A stretch of 64,000 nt of DNA, taken from contig JBFLWE010000014.1 of the NCBI GenBank assembly GCA_040758375.1, positions 1 to 64,000 of the forward strand. Reading direction: 5' to 3'. The stretch is from CAMLIZ01 sp040758375 (GTDB lineage Bacteria > Pseudomonadota > Gammaproteobacteria > Burkholderiales > Burkholderiaceae_C). The notes under the pieces were generated by a model. That model saw nothing but the letters and a program-made list of their open reading frames with translations, did not search any database and was not told where the DNA came from. Each line of letters starts with the position of its first letter. Position 1 is the first letter of the stretch. The translations under genes were made by a program, and so were the position numbers. This document shows positions 9,335 to 17,480 of this stretch, piece after piece.

Positions 9335-10717
9335 TCAGAGGATGCGCCGCGGATGCGCCAGCGCCTCGTGCGCGGCGTGCAGCCGGCGCACCAGCACGCG
9401 GATGAAGGCGCCGTCGAACAGGTGGCGCGTGCCGGGCGACAGCTGCTGCATGGTGTCGGGCGTGAACGAGATGGTGGTGGCGGGCAGCGACACCAGCACG
9501 TCGGTGCTGTGGCGGCGCAGCTCGGGGCTGGGCGCCAGGTAGGCCATCTCGCCCACGCTGGTGCCGGCGCCGAGCTGGGCCACCTTGGTGCCGTCGCGGA
9601 ACACCTCCACCTCGCCTTGGGCAATGATGTGGAAGCTGTTGCCCTCCTGGCCCTTCTTGAACAGCGCATGGCCGAACTTGAAGCGCTGCCATTTCGCGCG
9701 GTGCACCACCTCCCACAGCTCCACGTCGCCGAAGCCGGAGAAGAAGTCGAGCGTGCGCAGCAGGTTGAAGCGCTCGGAGTCCAGCACGCCCTGCAGCCGC
9801 CCGCGCGGGATCTCGCGGTTGGCCACCAGAGAAGACAGGCTTTGCGCGAACTCGTCCCACGAGGCCTGCCGCTCGTGGCGGTCTTTCGCCAGCGCCTTGC
9901 GGATGATCTCGTCCAGCCGCGGCGGCACGCCGTGGCGCAGCCCGGCCAGCGGCGGCGGCTCGGCGTTGTAGATCTGGTTCATCAACGCCGTCTGCGCCTG
10001 CGCGTCAAAAGGCGGCCGGCCCGCGATGAGGTGGTAGAGCACCGCCGCCAGCGAGTAGATGTCGGCCCGTGCATCGAGCGTGTCGCCGTCGAGCTGCTCG
10101 GGCGACATGTAGGCCAGCGAGCCCACGCGGAAGATCTGCGTGCGGTCGGAGCCCAGGTTGAGCACGCTGCCGAAGTCGGTGATCTTGATGTCCACCACCT
10201 GGTCATGCTCCACCACCGCCAGGATGTTGGCCGGCTTCACGTCCCGGTGGATCAAGCCCTGGCGCGACACGTAGCCCAGCGCCATGGCGCACTTGAAGCC
10301 GATCTCGATGATCTGCTCCAGCGACAGCAGCGCGTCGGCCCGGCAGAAGCGCCGCAGGGTCAGGCCCTTCACGTACTCCATCACCAGGTACGGCGCCACC
10401 GGGTCGGCCACGGCGTCGTAGATCTGCACGACGTTGGGATGCTGCAGCTGCCCCACCAGCGCCGCCTCGGCGGCGAAGAAACGCTCGTAGTAGTGGCCTT
10501 CGGCGCCTTCGGCGGGCTCGGCGCCGATCACGGCCGGGCGCACCCGCTTGATCGCGACCTCGCGTCCGTGGAACGGGTCGCGCGCAAGGAAAACCTCGCT
10601 GGTAGCGCCCTCGCCGAGTTTGCGGATCAGTTCGTACTTGCCGATCTGCGCAGGCTGCCCCGGCTCCAGGGGCATCGGCATCGAGTCGGTGAGCGTGGGC
10701 GGCGAGGCAGTGGGCAT
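9335..10717 (-). CDS. Ser/Thr protein kinase with C-terminal cyclic-nucleotide-binding-type domain
   Basis: A 460-residue soluble protein. Residues 28-300 form a Hanks-type kinase: GEGATSEVFLARD (glycine loop), VAIKRV (Lys57), HRDVKPANIL (catalytic loop), TDFGSV (Mg binding) and YMSPEQLDG (activation segment end). Residues from about 330 to 440 form a cyclic-nucleotide-binding fold (KKGQEGNSFHIIAQGEVEVF, then SVGEMAYLAPSPELRRHST). The usual R-S/T-A phosphate motif is altered to RRHST, so ligand binding is unsure. There is no membrane segment or extracellular sensor. GGGAG precedes the ATG. It lies 213 bases downstream of cheB on the same strand and may be a late part of the chemosensory transcript. 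Confidence 0.93.
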   Translation of the reverse strand: MPTASPPTLTDSMPMPLEPGQPAQIGKYELIRKLGEGATSEVFLARDPFHGREVAIKRVRPAVIGAEPAEGAEGHYYERFFAAEAALVGQLQHPNVVQIYDAVADPVAPYLVMEYVKGLTLRRFCRADALLSLEQIIEIGFKCAMALGYVSRQGLIHRDVKPANILAVVEHDQVVDIKITDFGSVLNLGSDRTQIFRVGSLAYMSPEQLDGDTLDARADIYSLAAVLYHLIAGRPPFDAQAQTALMNQIYNAEPPPLAGLRHGVPPRLDEIIRKALAKDRHERQASWDEFAQSLSSLVANREIPRGRLQGVLDSERFNLLRTLDFFSGFGDVELWEVVHRAKWQRFKFGHALFKKGQEGNSFHIIAQGEVEVFRDGTKVAQLGAGTSVGEMAYLAPSPELRRHSTDVLVSLPATTISFTPDTMQQLSPGTRHLFDGAFIRVLVRRLHAAHEALAHPRRIL

Positions 10718-10765
10718 GCGGCTCCCGTTGACGCACCGGCCGACGCCGGCGACTGCCCTATTTCA

Positions 10766-10891
10766 TCACGCCTGCGCCGCGTCGGGCCGGGTGGTGGCCC
10801 GCTTGGCGGCCCGGCGCAGCGCCACCACCACCTCGCCGACGCGGCCGACCAATGCGCTCGCCTCCTGCACCATGCCCAGCGCCTGCTCCAT
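10766..10891 (-). CDS. Possible small protein downstream of cheB
   Basis: A 41-codon frame, MEQALGMVQEASALVGRVGE onward, fills most of the gap between cheB and the kinase gene. Codon third positions are mostly G or C and the predicted peptide is one amphipathic helix with a basic tail, of the kind found at the end of methyl-accepting proteins. It is in the same frame as cheB, 13 codons after its TGA, so it may instead be the remnant of a longer 3' end. No clear ribosome site was found. It may be a chance frame. Confidence 0.25.
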   Translation of the reverse strand: MEQALGMVQEASALVGRVGEVVVALRRAAKRATTRPDAAQA

Positions 10892-10930
10892 CGTGCGGCG
10901 CGCGGCCGGCGGTCGTGGCGTCGGGAACGC

Positions 10931-11998
10931 TCAGTGTAGGCCGGCACCTCGCCAGCCGCCGAACTCGGTGATCGCGCTGGCCATCGCTTCCAGCGGCAGC
11001 ACGCGCTCGGCCGCGCCCAGCCGCATCGCCTCCTTGGGCATGCCGTAGACGACGCAGCTCGCCTCGTCCTGCGCCGCCGTGCGCGCCTGCGCCTGGCGCA
11101 TCTGCAGCAGGCCGCGCGCGCCGTCGTCGCCCATTCCGGTGAGCAGCAGGCCCAGCGCATTGCGGCCCACGTGGCGCGCGACCGAGCGGAACAGCACGTC
11201 CACCGAGGGGCAGTGGCGGTTCACCGGCGGGCCGGGCGCCACCTCGACGCGGTACTGCGCGCCGCTGCGCACCAGCTGCATCTGCCGGCCGCCCGGGGCG
11301 ATCAACGCCAGCCCCGGGTGCACGCGGTCACCGTCGCGCGCCTCGCGCACCTCGATCTCGCACAGGCCGTCCAGCCGCGCCGCGAAGGCCTGGGTGAACT
11401 TCTCCGGCATGTGCTGCACGATCACCAGGCCCGGCGTGGTGCGCGGCAGCGGCTTCAGCACCACCTCCAGCGCCTGCGTGCCGCCGGTGGAGGTGCCGAT
11501 CGCCACCACCTTGTCGGTGGTCTCGTGCATCGCGCCGGCGGGTGCTGCCGCTGCGGGCCCGGCTGGGGCGGCGGGGGTGCAGGCCAGCCGCGCGACGTTG
11601 GCGCGCGCGGCCGCGCGCACCGCGGCCACCACCTCGGCGGCGGCGGATTCGAGGAACTGCCGCACGCCGATGCGCGGCTTGGTGACGATGCTCACCGCGC
11701 CGGCGGCCAGCGCCTGCACCGTGGTGTGCGCACCCTGCTCGGTCAGCGACGAGCAGATCACCACCGGCGTGGGCCGTTCGGCCATCAGCCGACGCAGGAA
11801 GGTGATGCCGTCCATGCGCGGCATCTCGACGTCCAGCACCAGCACGTCGGGCCAGTCGCGACCCATCTTGTCGAGCGCGAACAGCGGATCCGAAGCGGTG
11901 GCGATCACCTCGATGCCCGGCGCGGCCGACAGCAGCCCGGCCATGACCTGGCGCACGGTGGCGGAGTCGTCGACCACCATCACGCGGATCGGCTTCAT
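10931..11998 (-). CDS. cheB: Chemotaxis response regulator protein-glutamate methylesterase CheB
   Basis: Removes methyl groups from, and deamidates, chemoreceptors once phosphorylated by CheA (cytoplasm). The 355 residues hold a receiver domain (MVVDDSATVR; phosphoacceptor in VLVLDVEMPRMDG; Lys in TKPRIG), an Ala/Pro linker at about 155-175, and the methylesterase domain with its catalytic triad: Ser in GTSTGG, His in VQHMPEKFT and Asp in LTGMGDDGARG. The start codon overlaps the cheD stop (ATGA). A longer upstream reading frame exists but only reads through cheD. It is the last che gene of the cluster. Confidence 0.96.
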   Translation of the reverse strand: MKPIRVMVVDDSATVRQVMAGLLSAAPGIEVIATASDPLFALDKMGRDWPDVLVLDVEMPRMDGITFLRRLMAERPTPVVICSSLTEQGAHTTVQALAAGAVSIVTKPRIGVRQFLESAAAEVVAAVRAAARANVARLACTPAAPAGPAAAAPAGAMHETTDKVVAIGTSTGGTQALEVVLKPLPRTTPGLVIVQHMPEKFTQAFAARLDGLCEIEVREARDGDRVHPGLALIAPGGRQMQLVRSGAQYRVEVAPGPPVNRHCPSVDVLFRSVARHVGRNALGLLLTGMGDDGARGLLQMRQAQARTAAQDEASCVVYGMPKEAMRLGAAERVLPLEAMASAITEFGGWRGAGLH

Positions 11999-12492
11999 GC
12001 CAGCTCCCCCGGCGCGCTGTCCAGCGGCGTGTGGCGCAGCCAGACCTCGCCGCTGCGCAGTTGGAACACCACTTGGCGGTGGCCGTCGCCACCCAGGTGC
12101 TCGCCGCACACGCGCAGACCCTGGGCGGCCACCCAGGCGCGCGCCAACGCAACGTTGCGCTGCTGCACCTCGCCGGCCGGGTCGCCGCCGGTGGCAAACA
12201 TGCGCCCGCCGCCGAACAGCTTGGTCTGCACCTGCGGCGCGCGGGCGCCGATGCGCTGCAGCTGGCGCGCCAGCCAGGCCAGCGCTTCCTCGCCGTAGCG
12301 GCCGTCCGGCTCGTCCGCGGGCGCCGCCTCGCGCCGCGGCAGCAGGTAGTGGCACATGCCGCCGGTGCGCCAGCGCTCGTGCCACACGGTCACGGCCACG
12401 CAGGAGCCCAGCAGCGTGCGCAGCACCACATCGCCGCTGCCGAACCACATCTGGCCCGGCGAGAGGTAGATCTCGCGCGCAGCGCCCGTCAT
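11995..12492 (-). CDS. cheD: Chemoreceptor glutamine deamidase CheD
   Basis: A 165-residue CheD. The catalytic Cys and His are in LLGSCVAVTVWH and GGMCHYLLP, and the conserved KLFGGGRMF follows. CheD deamidates receptor glutamines and, in systems without CheZ such as this one, can also affect CheY-P signalling. It sits between cheR and cheB, overlapping both by the four-base ATGA arrangement, so the three adaptation enzymes should be made in coupled amounts. Confidence 0.95.
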   Translation of the reverse strand: MTGAAREIYLSPGQMWFGSGDVVLRTLLGSCVAVTVWHERWRTGGMCHYLLPRREAAPADEPDGRYGEEALAWLARQLQRIGARAPQVQTKLFGGGRMFATGGDPAGEVQQRNVALARAWVAAQGLRVCGEHLGGDGHRQVVFQLRSGEVWLRHTPLDSAPGELA

Positions 12493-13310
12493 CGGCTCTT
12501 GCGGTAGACCGACGGCGCCTGCATCTGCAGCCCGTCGGCCAGGCCGTTGAGGCTTTCGGAATGCCCGACGAAGATCCAGCCGCCCGGGCGCAGCCGCGCG
12601 ACCAGCCGCCCCACCACCTGGCGCTTGACCGGCTCGGGAAAGTAGATCATCACGTTGCGCAGGAAGATCAGGTCGAACTCGCCCAGCTCGGGCAGCGGCT
12701 CGTTGAGGTTGATCTGCGCGAAGCGCACCTGGCGCGCGAGGGCCGGGTCGATCGCGAAGGTGCCGGCCTTGTCGCCGGTGCCGCGCAGGCAGTGCGCGCG
12801 CAGCAGCGCCGGCGGGATCTCCTGCGCCAGCCGCAGGTCGTACTGCGCGCTGCAGGCCTGGCGCAGCACGCGCAGGCTCAGGTCGGAGCCCAGCACCTCC
12901 CAACCGGTGGGGCCCAGCGCGTCGGCCAGCACCATCGCGAGGCTGTACACCTCCTGCCCGCTGGAGCAGGCCGCGCTCCAGGCGCGCAAGCTGCGGCCGG
13001 GCTCGCGCTGCGGCAGCACGCGCTCGCGCACGAAGTCGAAGTGCCGCGGCTCGCGGAAAAAGTGCGTCTCGTTGGTGGTCAGCAGGTCGATCGCGGTCTG
13101 CCGTTCCTCGGCGTGCTGGTCGATCAGCTGCAGGTAGTCGCGGAAGCTGGCCAACCCATGTTGCTGCAGCCGGCGCGCCAGGCGCGAGCACACCAGCGCC
13201 TTCTTCGCCGGCGACAGGCCGATGCCGGCCACATGGCGCATCAGCTGCTGGAAGCGGCCGAACTCGGCGTCGCCCAGCGTGGTCACGGCCGCCGACGGCA
13301 GCGCGCTCAC
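12489..13310 (-). CDS. cheR: Chemotaxis protein methyltransferase CheR
   Basis: A 273-residue SAM-dependent methyltransferase that methylates receptor glutamates. The N-terminal helical domain (about 10-75) carries the receptor-contact helix, followed by TTNETHFFREPRHF, a CheR hallmark, then the SAM fold with WSAACSSGQEVYSLAM and FLRNVMIYF, and the ending GHSESLNGL. The start overlaps the stop of the upstream MCP gene (ATGA). No tetratricopeptide extension is present, so this is the plain form of the enzyme. Confidence 0.96.
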   Translation of the reverse strand: MSALPSAAVTTLGDAEFGRFQQLMRHVAGIGLSPAKKALVCSRLARRLQQHGLASFRDYLQLIDQHAEERQTAIDLLTTNETHFFREPRHFDFVRERVLPQREPGRSLRAWSAACSSGQEVYSLAMVLADALGPTGWEVLGSDLSLRVLRQACSAQYDLRLAQEIPPALLRAHCLRGTGDKAGTFAIDPALARQVRFAQINLNEPLPELGEFDLIFLRNVMIYFPEPVKRQVVGRLVARLRPGGWIFVGHSESLNGLADGLQMQAPSVYRKSR

Positions 13311-15259
13311 GGCGCCGCCTCCCGCAGCACCGGCCGCACCGGCCGCACGCCGCGCCGCCCTGGCGCCGGCGACGGCACGGATGCGGCCTCGGCATCGACG
13401 CGGAAGAATGCGATCAGCTGCTGCAGGTGGGCCGACTGCGAACTCATCTCCTCGGCGGTGGCCGCCAGCTCCTCGCTGGCCGAGGCGCTTTGCTGCGTGG
13501 TCTGGTTGAGCTGGCCGATCGCGGAATTGATCTGCCCGATGCCGCTGCTCTGCTCCTGGCTGGCCGCGGCGATCTCCTGCACCAGCTCCGAGGTCTTGCG
13601 GATCGCCGGCACCATCTCTTCCAGCAGCTGCCCGGCGCGCTCGGCCTGCTGCACCGAGCTGCCGGCGAGCTCGCCGATCTCCTTGGCCGCCTCCTGGCTG
13701 CGCTCGGCCAGCTTGCGCACCTCGGCGGCCACCACCGCGAAGCCCTTGCCGTGCTCGCCCGCGCGCGCCGCCTCGATCGCCGCATTCAGCGCCAGCAGGT
13801 TGGTCTGGTACGCGATGTCGTCGATGATGCCGATCTTGCCGGCGATGCTCTTCATCGCCTGCACCGTCTGCCGCACCGCCTCGCCGCCTTCGGTGGCGTC
13901 GTGCGCGGCCTTGGCCGCCATGCCGTCGGTCACCTTCGCGTTCTCGGTGTTCTGCGCCACCGACGCGCTGGCCTGCTCTGCCGTGGCCGACAGCTCCTCC
14001 ACGCTGGCCGCCTGCTCGGTGGCGCCCTGCGACAGCGACTGCGCGGTCGACGACACCTGCTCGCTGGCCGAGGCGAGGTGGCTCGACGACGAGCGCACCT
14101 CCGAGATCACCTCGCGCAGCTTGCCGGCCATCGCGCCCATCGCCTGCAGCAGCCGGCCGGTCTCGTCGCGCGTGGCCTGGTCGATGCGCACCGTGAGGTC
14201 GCCGCCGGCGAGCCGGTCGGCGGCCCGCAGCGCCAGCGCCATCGAGCGCACCACCTGGCGCGCGATCGCCCAGCTCAGCACCAGCGTGGTCAGCAGGCCC
14301 AGCAATGCCAGGCCGACGGCCAGCCGCATGTCCTCGCGCGCCTCGGCCTCGCGCGTTGCGGCATGGCCGAGCAGCGTCTGCGCCAGTGCATCCTCCACAT
14401 CCTTCAGCCGGTCGATGCGCACCGAGGCGGTCTTGAACCAGTCGTCCGGCGCAATGCCCAGCGCGCCCTGCGCGGCGCGCCGGATCGCCTGCGCCTTCAT
14501 CTGCCCGACCTGAGCCGCCTCACCGCCGGCCAGCCGCTGCTCGAACACCTCGTGCGCGGCCTTGTCCGCATAGGCGCGGAACACCGCGAGCCAGGTGTCC
14601 TGCGCGGCAGCGTTGGCGACGAAGCGCACGAACTCCTCGCCGGCAAAGCGGTCGGCGGTGAACGCCGCGGTCAGCATCGCACGCTCGATGCCCGCGTGCT
14701 CCTTGGCCTTGAGCAGCGCAACGTAGGCGCCGGCCTCGCGCGCGACCTCGCCGTCGGGGCTGAGCGTCGGGATGCGCTCGGCCACGCCGAGCAGCGCCGC
14801 GACGAAGCCGGTGTACTGGGCCGCCGCCTCCGGCGCCGGCAGCGCCAGCGCGAGCGCCCCCTGTCGCAGCCCGCCCAGGCCGCGCAGCTGGCTGCGCGCC
14901 TGCGCGAGCCCGGCGGCGAAGCCCTCGCCGAAGCGGCGCGCATCGAACGAATCCAGGCCCGCCTCGAAGGCCTGCAGTGCGCGGTCGGTGCGGCTGCGCT
15001 GCACCGGCAGCTCGTCGGTGAAGCGACGCCCGCCGCTGCCGACGAACCCCACGGTCATGCCGCGCTCGCGCTGCAGCTCGTGCACCAGCGCGCCCACGCG
15101 CACCGACATCTCGACGAGCGAGCGCACCTCACGCAGCGACTGTGCCTGGCGCGCTCGATCCAGCACGCTATCGGCAGAGAACCACAGCAGCAGCAGCACC
15201 GGCACGCCGGCCAGCAGCGCCAGCTTCGTGCGCATGCCCAGGTTGGCGATCAGCCTCAT
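13307..15259 (-). CDS. Methyl-accepting chemotaxis protein with NIT sensor domain
   Basis: A 650-residue transmembrane receptor. A first membrane helix lies at residues 12-30 and a second at about 312-333. Between them the pattern VHELQRERGMTVGFVGSGG, then LPVQRSRTDRALQAF, marks a NIT (nitrate- and nitrite-sensing) domain at about 57-300. HAMP follows at 333-385 and the signalling hairpin at about 390-610, with the tip IAYQTNLLALNAAIEAARAG. The C-terminus has no NWETF-type tether. NIT suggests nitrate or nitrite as ligand, a known property of the domain but unproven here; the nearby NO reductase genes make it attractive. The signalling half is nearly identical to that of the MCP two genes upstream. 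Start and stop overlap cheW and cheR. Confidence 0.93.
   Translation of the reverse strand: MRLIANLGMRTKLALLAGVPVLLLLWFSADSVLDRARQAQSLREVRSLVEMSVRVGALVHELQRERGMTVGFVGSGGRRFTDELPVQRSRTDRALQAFEAGLDSFDARRFGEGFAAGLAQARSQLRGLGGLRQGALALALPAPEAAAQYTGFVAALLGVAERIPTLSPDGEVAREAGAYVALLKAKEHAGIERAMLTAAFTADRFAGEEFVRFVANAAAQDTWLAVFRAYADKAAHEVFEQRLAGGEAAQVGQMKAQAIRRAAQGALGIAPDDWFKTASVRIDRLKDVEDALAQTLLGHAATREAEAREDMRLAVGLALLGLLTTLVLSWAIARQVVRSMALALRAADRLAGGDLTVRIDQATRDETGRLLQAMGAMAGKLREVISEVRSSSSHLASASEQVSSTAQSLSQGATEQAASVEELSATAEQASASVAQNTENAKVTDGMAAKAAHDATEGGEAVRQTVQAMKSIAGKIGIIDDIAYQTNLLALNAAIEAARAGEHGKGFAVVAAEVRKLAERSQEAAKEIGELAGSSVQQAERAGQLLEEMVPAIRKTSELVQEIAAASQEQSSGIGQINSAIGQLNQTTQQSASASEELAATAEEMSSQSAHLQQLIAFFRVDAEAASVPSPAPGRRGVRPVRPVLREAAP
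13690..14071 (-). repeat. Direct repeat copy A inside the NIT receptor gene
   Basis: About 380 bases coding for the signalling hairpin appear identical, base for base including third codon positions, to 16243-16624 in the other receptor gene (offset 2553). Similarity at a lower level extends down to about 13441. Confidence 0.85.
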
Positions 15260-15798
15260 GCCGCGGCCCTCCCGGCGCCTTCGGCCGAGGCCTGCGCATG
15301 GCCCACCACGGACAGCTCCTCGACCGACAGCACGCGCTCGACATCGAGGATCACGACGAACTTGCCGCCCACCTTGCCCATGCCATGGATGAAGTCGGTG
15401 CGGATGCGCGTGCCGAAGGCCGGTGGCGGCTCGATGCTCTCGGGCCCGATCTCCAGCACCGCGTTGACGGCATCGACCACCACACCCAGCACCAGCGGCT
15501 CGCCTTCCACGCGCAGCTCGACGATCACGATGCAGGTGCGTCGTCCCACCTGGCCTGGCTGGCCGCCGAAGCGGCTGGCCAGGTCCACCACCGGCACCAC
15601 CGCCCCGCGCAGGTTGATCACGCCGCGGATGAACTCCGGCATCATCGGCACGCGCGTGACCTGGCCGTACTCGATGATCTCCTTGATCGGCGCGATCGGC
15701 ATCGCCAGCATCTCGCCGGCCAGCACGAAGGTGAGGTACTGCTGGGGCTGCCCGGCGGCCGCGGCGGGCGGGCGTTCCACTTCGACCAGAGCACTCAT
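15256..15798 (-). CDS. cheW: Chemotaxis coupling protein CheW
   Basis: A 180-residue single CheW domain that links CheA to receptors. Typical blocks are YLTFVLAGEMLAMPI, IKEIIEY, FIRGVINLRGAVVPVVDLASRFG and VDAVNAVLEI. The chosen start MSALVEVERP has GGAGG at a good distance; an in-frame ATG further upstream would add a basic, unlikely extension. It lies between the two transmembrane receptor genes and its stop overlaps the start of the NIT receptor. Confidence 0.95.
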   Translation of the reverse strand: MSALVEVERPPAAAAGQPQQYLTFVLAGEMLAMPIAPIKEIIEYGQVTRVPMMPEFIRGVINLRGAVVPVVDLASRFGGQPGQVGRRTCIVIVELRVEGEPLVLGVVVDAVNAVLEIGPESIEPPPAFGTRIRTDFIHGMGKVGGKFVVILDVERVLSVEELSVVGHAQASAEGAGRAAA

Positions 15799-15811
15799 CA
15801 CGGGCCTCCGG

Positions 15812-17443
15812 CTAGAAGCGCACGAACTCGGCGCCCGGCGCATGCGGCTGCAGCGTGCGCACGCCGGAGCCGGTGGCCGCAGCGGGCGCAGGGGCCGGCG
15901 CGCGCACAGCCGCCGGCCGCGACACGGCCGGTGCCGCGGCCCCCTGTTCCAGCCTGAAGAACGCCATCAACTGCTGCAGTTGCTCCGACTGTGAACTCAT
16001 CTCCTCGGCGGTGGCCGCCAGCTCCTCGCTGGCCGAGGCGCTTTGCTGCGTGGTCTGGTTGAGCTGGCTCATTGCAGAGTTGATCTGCCCGATGCCGCTG
16101 CTCTGCTCCTGGCTGGCCGCGGCGATCTCCTGCACCAGCTCCGAGGTCTTGCGGATCGCCGGCACCATCTCTTCCAGCAACTTGCCGGCGCGCTCGGCCT
16201 TCTCGACCGAGCTGCCGGCCAGCTCGCCGATCTCCTGCGCGGCCTCCTGGCTGCGCTCGGCCAGCTTGCGCACCTCGGCGGCCACCACCGCGAAGCCCTT
16301 GCCGTGCTCGCCCGCGCGCGCCGCCTCGATCGCCGCATTCAGCGCCAGCAGGTTGGTCTGGTACGCGATGTCGTCGATGATGCCGATCTTGCCGGCGATG
16401 CTCTTCATCGCCTGCACCGTCTGCCGCACCGCCTCGCCGCCTTCGGTGGCGTCGTGCGCGGCCTTGGCCGCCATGCCGTCGGTCACCTTCGCGTTCTCGG
16501 TGTTCTGCGCCACCGACGCGCTGGCCTGCTCTGCCGTGGCCGACAGCTCCTCCACGCTGGCCGCCTGCTCGGTGGCGCCCTGCGACAGCGACTGCGCGGT
16601 CGACGACACCTGCTCGCTGGCCGACGAGAGCTGATCCGACGCCGCGCGCACCTCGCCGATGATGCCGGAGAGCTTGTCGATCATCGCGCCCATCGCCTGC
16701 AGCAGCCGGCCGGTCTCGTCGCGTGCCGCCGATTCCACGCGCACGCTCAGGTCGCCGTCGGCGAGCCGGTTGGCGGCCTCCACCGCGCGACCCAGCGGCA
16801 CGGTGACGCTGCGCGTGACCCACAGCGCGATGCCCATGGCCAGCAGCACCGCGCCGGCAGCCAGCGCGACGATGAGCCGGCGCGTGGATTCGTACAGCTC
16901 GCGCGCCTGCTCGCCGGCTTCGGCCACCAGCTCGGTCTGGCGCTTGACGAGCTGGCCCACCGCGTCGATGTAGGTGCGCTGGCGCTCGCGCACCTCGGCC
17001 AGCAGAAAGGCCTTGGCCTCCTCGGCGCGCTGCTCGGCCACCAGCTTCAGGAACTGGTCCTGCCCGCCGACGTAGCGCGCCCGCGCGTCCTTCACCGCCT
17101 GCAGCAGCTGGCGGCCCTGCTCGGTCTGCAGCCGCGCCTCCAGCTTCTGCAGCCGCTCGGCGATCTGCGCACGCGCCTGCTCGACGCGGCCCAGCTCGTC
17201 CTTCACCTTGGCCTGGTCGCTGAGCAGCAGCATGTTGCGCATCGCGCGCGCGATGACCTCGACGTTGTTGACGATCTCGTTGGCCATCACGGTGTTGGGA
17301 AAGCGCTCGGTCACGATGACCTGCACGCTGTCGTTGACCTGGCCCAGCCGCACGACGCTGACGGCCAGCGTGGCACACAGCAGCGCCAGCACCAGGGCGA
17401 AGCCCAGGCCGAGGCGCAGCCCGATCTTCATGTTGTTGAGCAT
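15812..17443 (-). CDS. Methyl-accepting chemotaxis protein (four-helix-bundle sensor type)
   Basis: A 543-residue receptor with membrane helices at about 10-30 and 190-212. The periplasmic part of about 160 residues is helical with the pattern VNDSVQVIVTERFPNTVMAN, as in 4HB_MCP sensor domains. HAMP (VPLGRAVEAANRLADGDLSV) and the signalling hairpin follow, then an Ala/Pro-rich tail ending GAEFVRF. The start MLNNMKIG has GGGAG seven bases upstream and is preferred over the inner ATG at 17431. It lies 38 bases after cheA and 13 bases before cheW. Confidence 0.93.
   Translation of the reverse strand: MLNNMKIGLRLGLGFALVLALLCATLAVSVVRLGQVNDSVQVIVTERFPNTVMANEIVNNVEVIARAMRNMLLLSDQAKVKDELGRVEQARAQIAERLQKLEARLQTEQGRQLLQAVKDARARYVGGQDQFLKLVAEQRAEEAKAFLLAEVRERQRTYIDAVGQLVKRQTELVAEAGEQARELYESTRRLIVALAAGAVLLAMGIALWVTRSVTVPLGRAVEAANRLADGDLSVRVESAARDETGRLLQAMGAMIDKLSGIIGEVRAASDQLSSASEQVSSTAQSLSQGATEQAASVEELSATAEQASASVAQNTENAKVTDGMAAKAAHDATEGGEAVRQTVQAMKSIAGKIGIIDDIAYQTNLLALNAAIEAARAGEHGKGFAVVAAEVRKLAERSQEAAQEIGELAGSSVEKAERAGKLLEEMVPAIRKTSELVQEIAAASQEQSSGIGQINSAMSQLNQTTQQSASASEELAATAEEMSSQSEQLQQLMAFFRLEQGAAAPAVSRPAAVRAPAPAPAAATGSGVRTLQPHAPGAEFVRF
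16243..16624 (-). repeat. Direct repeat copy B inside the second receptor gene
   Basis: Partner of 13690-14071; the two blocks read as identical over about 380 bases. Flanking sequence on both sides diverges quickly, so the identity is local. Confidence 0.85.
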
Positions 17444-17480
17444 GTGCAAACTCCCTCTCGATGTAGATGGGGAAGGGAAA

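Noticed and set aside
11328..14513. Long plus-strand frames across the che genes
   Set aside because: Low-complexity Ser/Arg/Ala sequence without starts, ribosome sites or motifs; the minus strand carries intact CheB, CheD, CheR and receptor domains.
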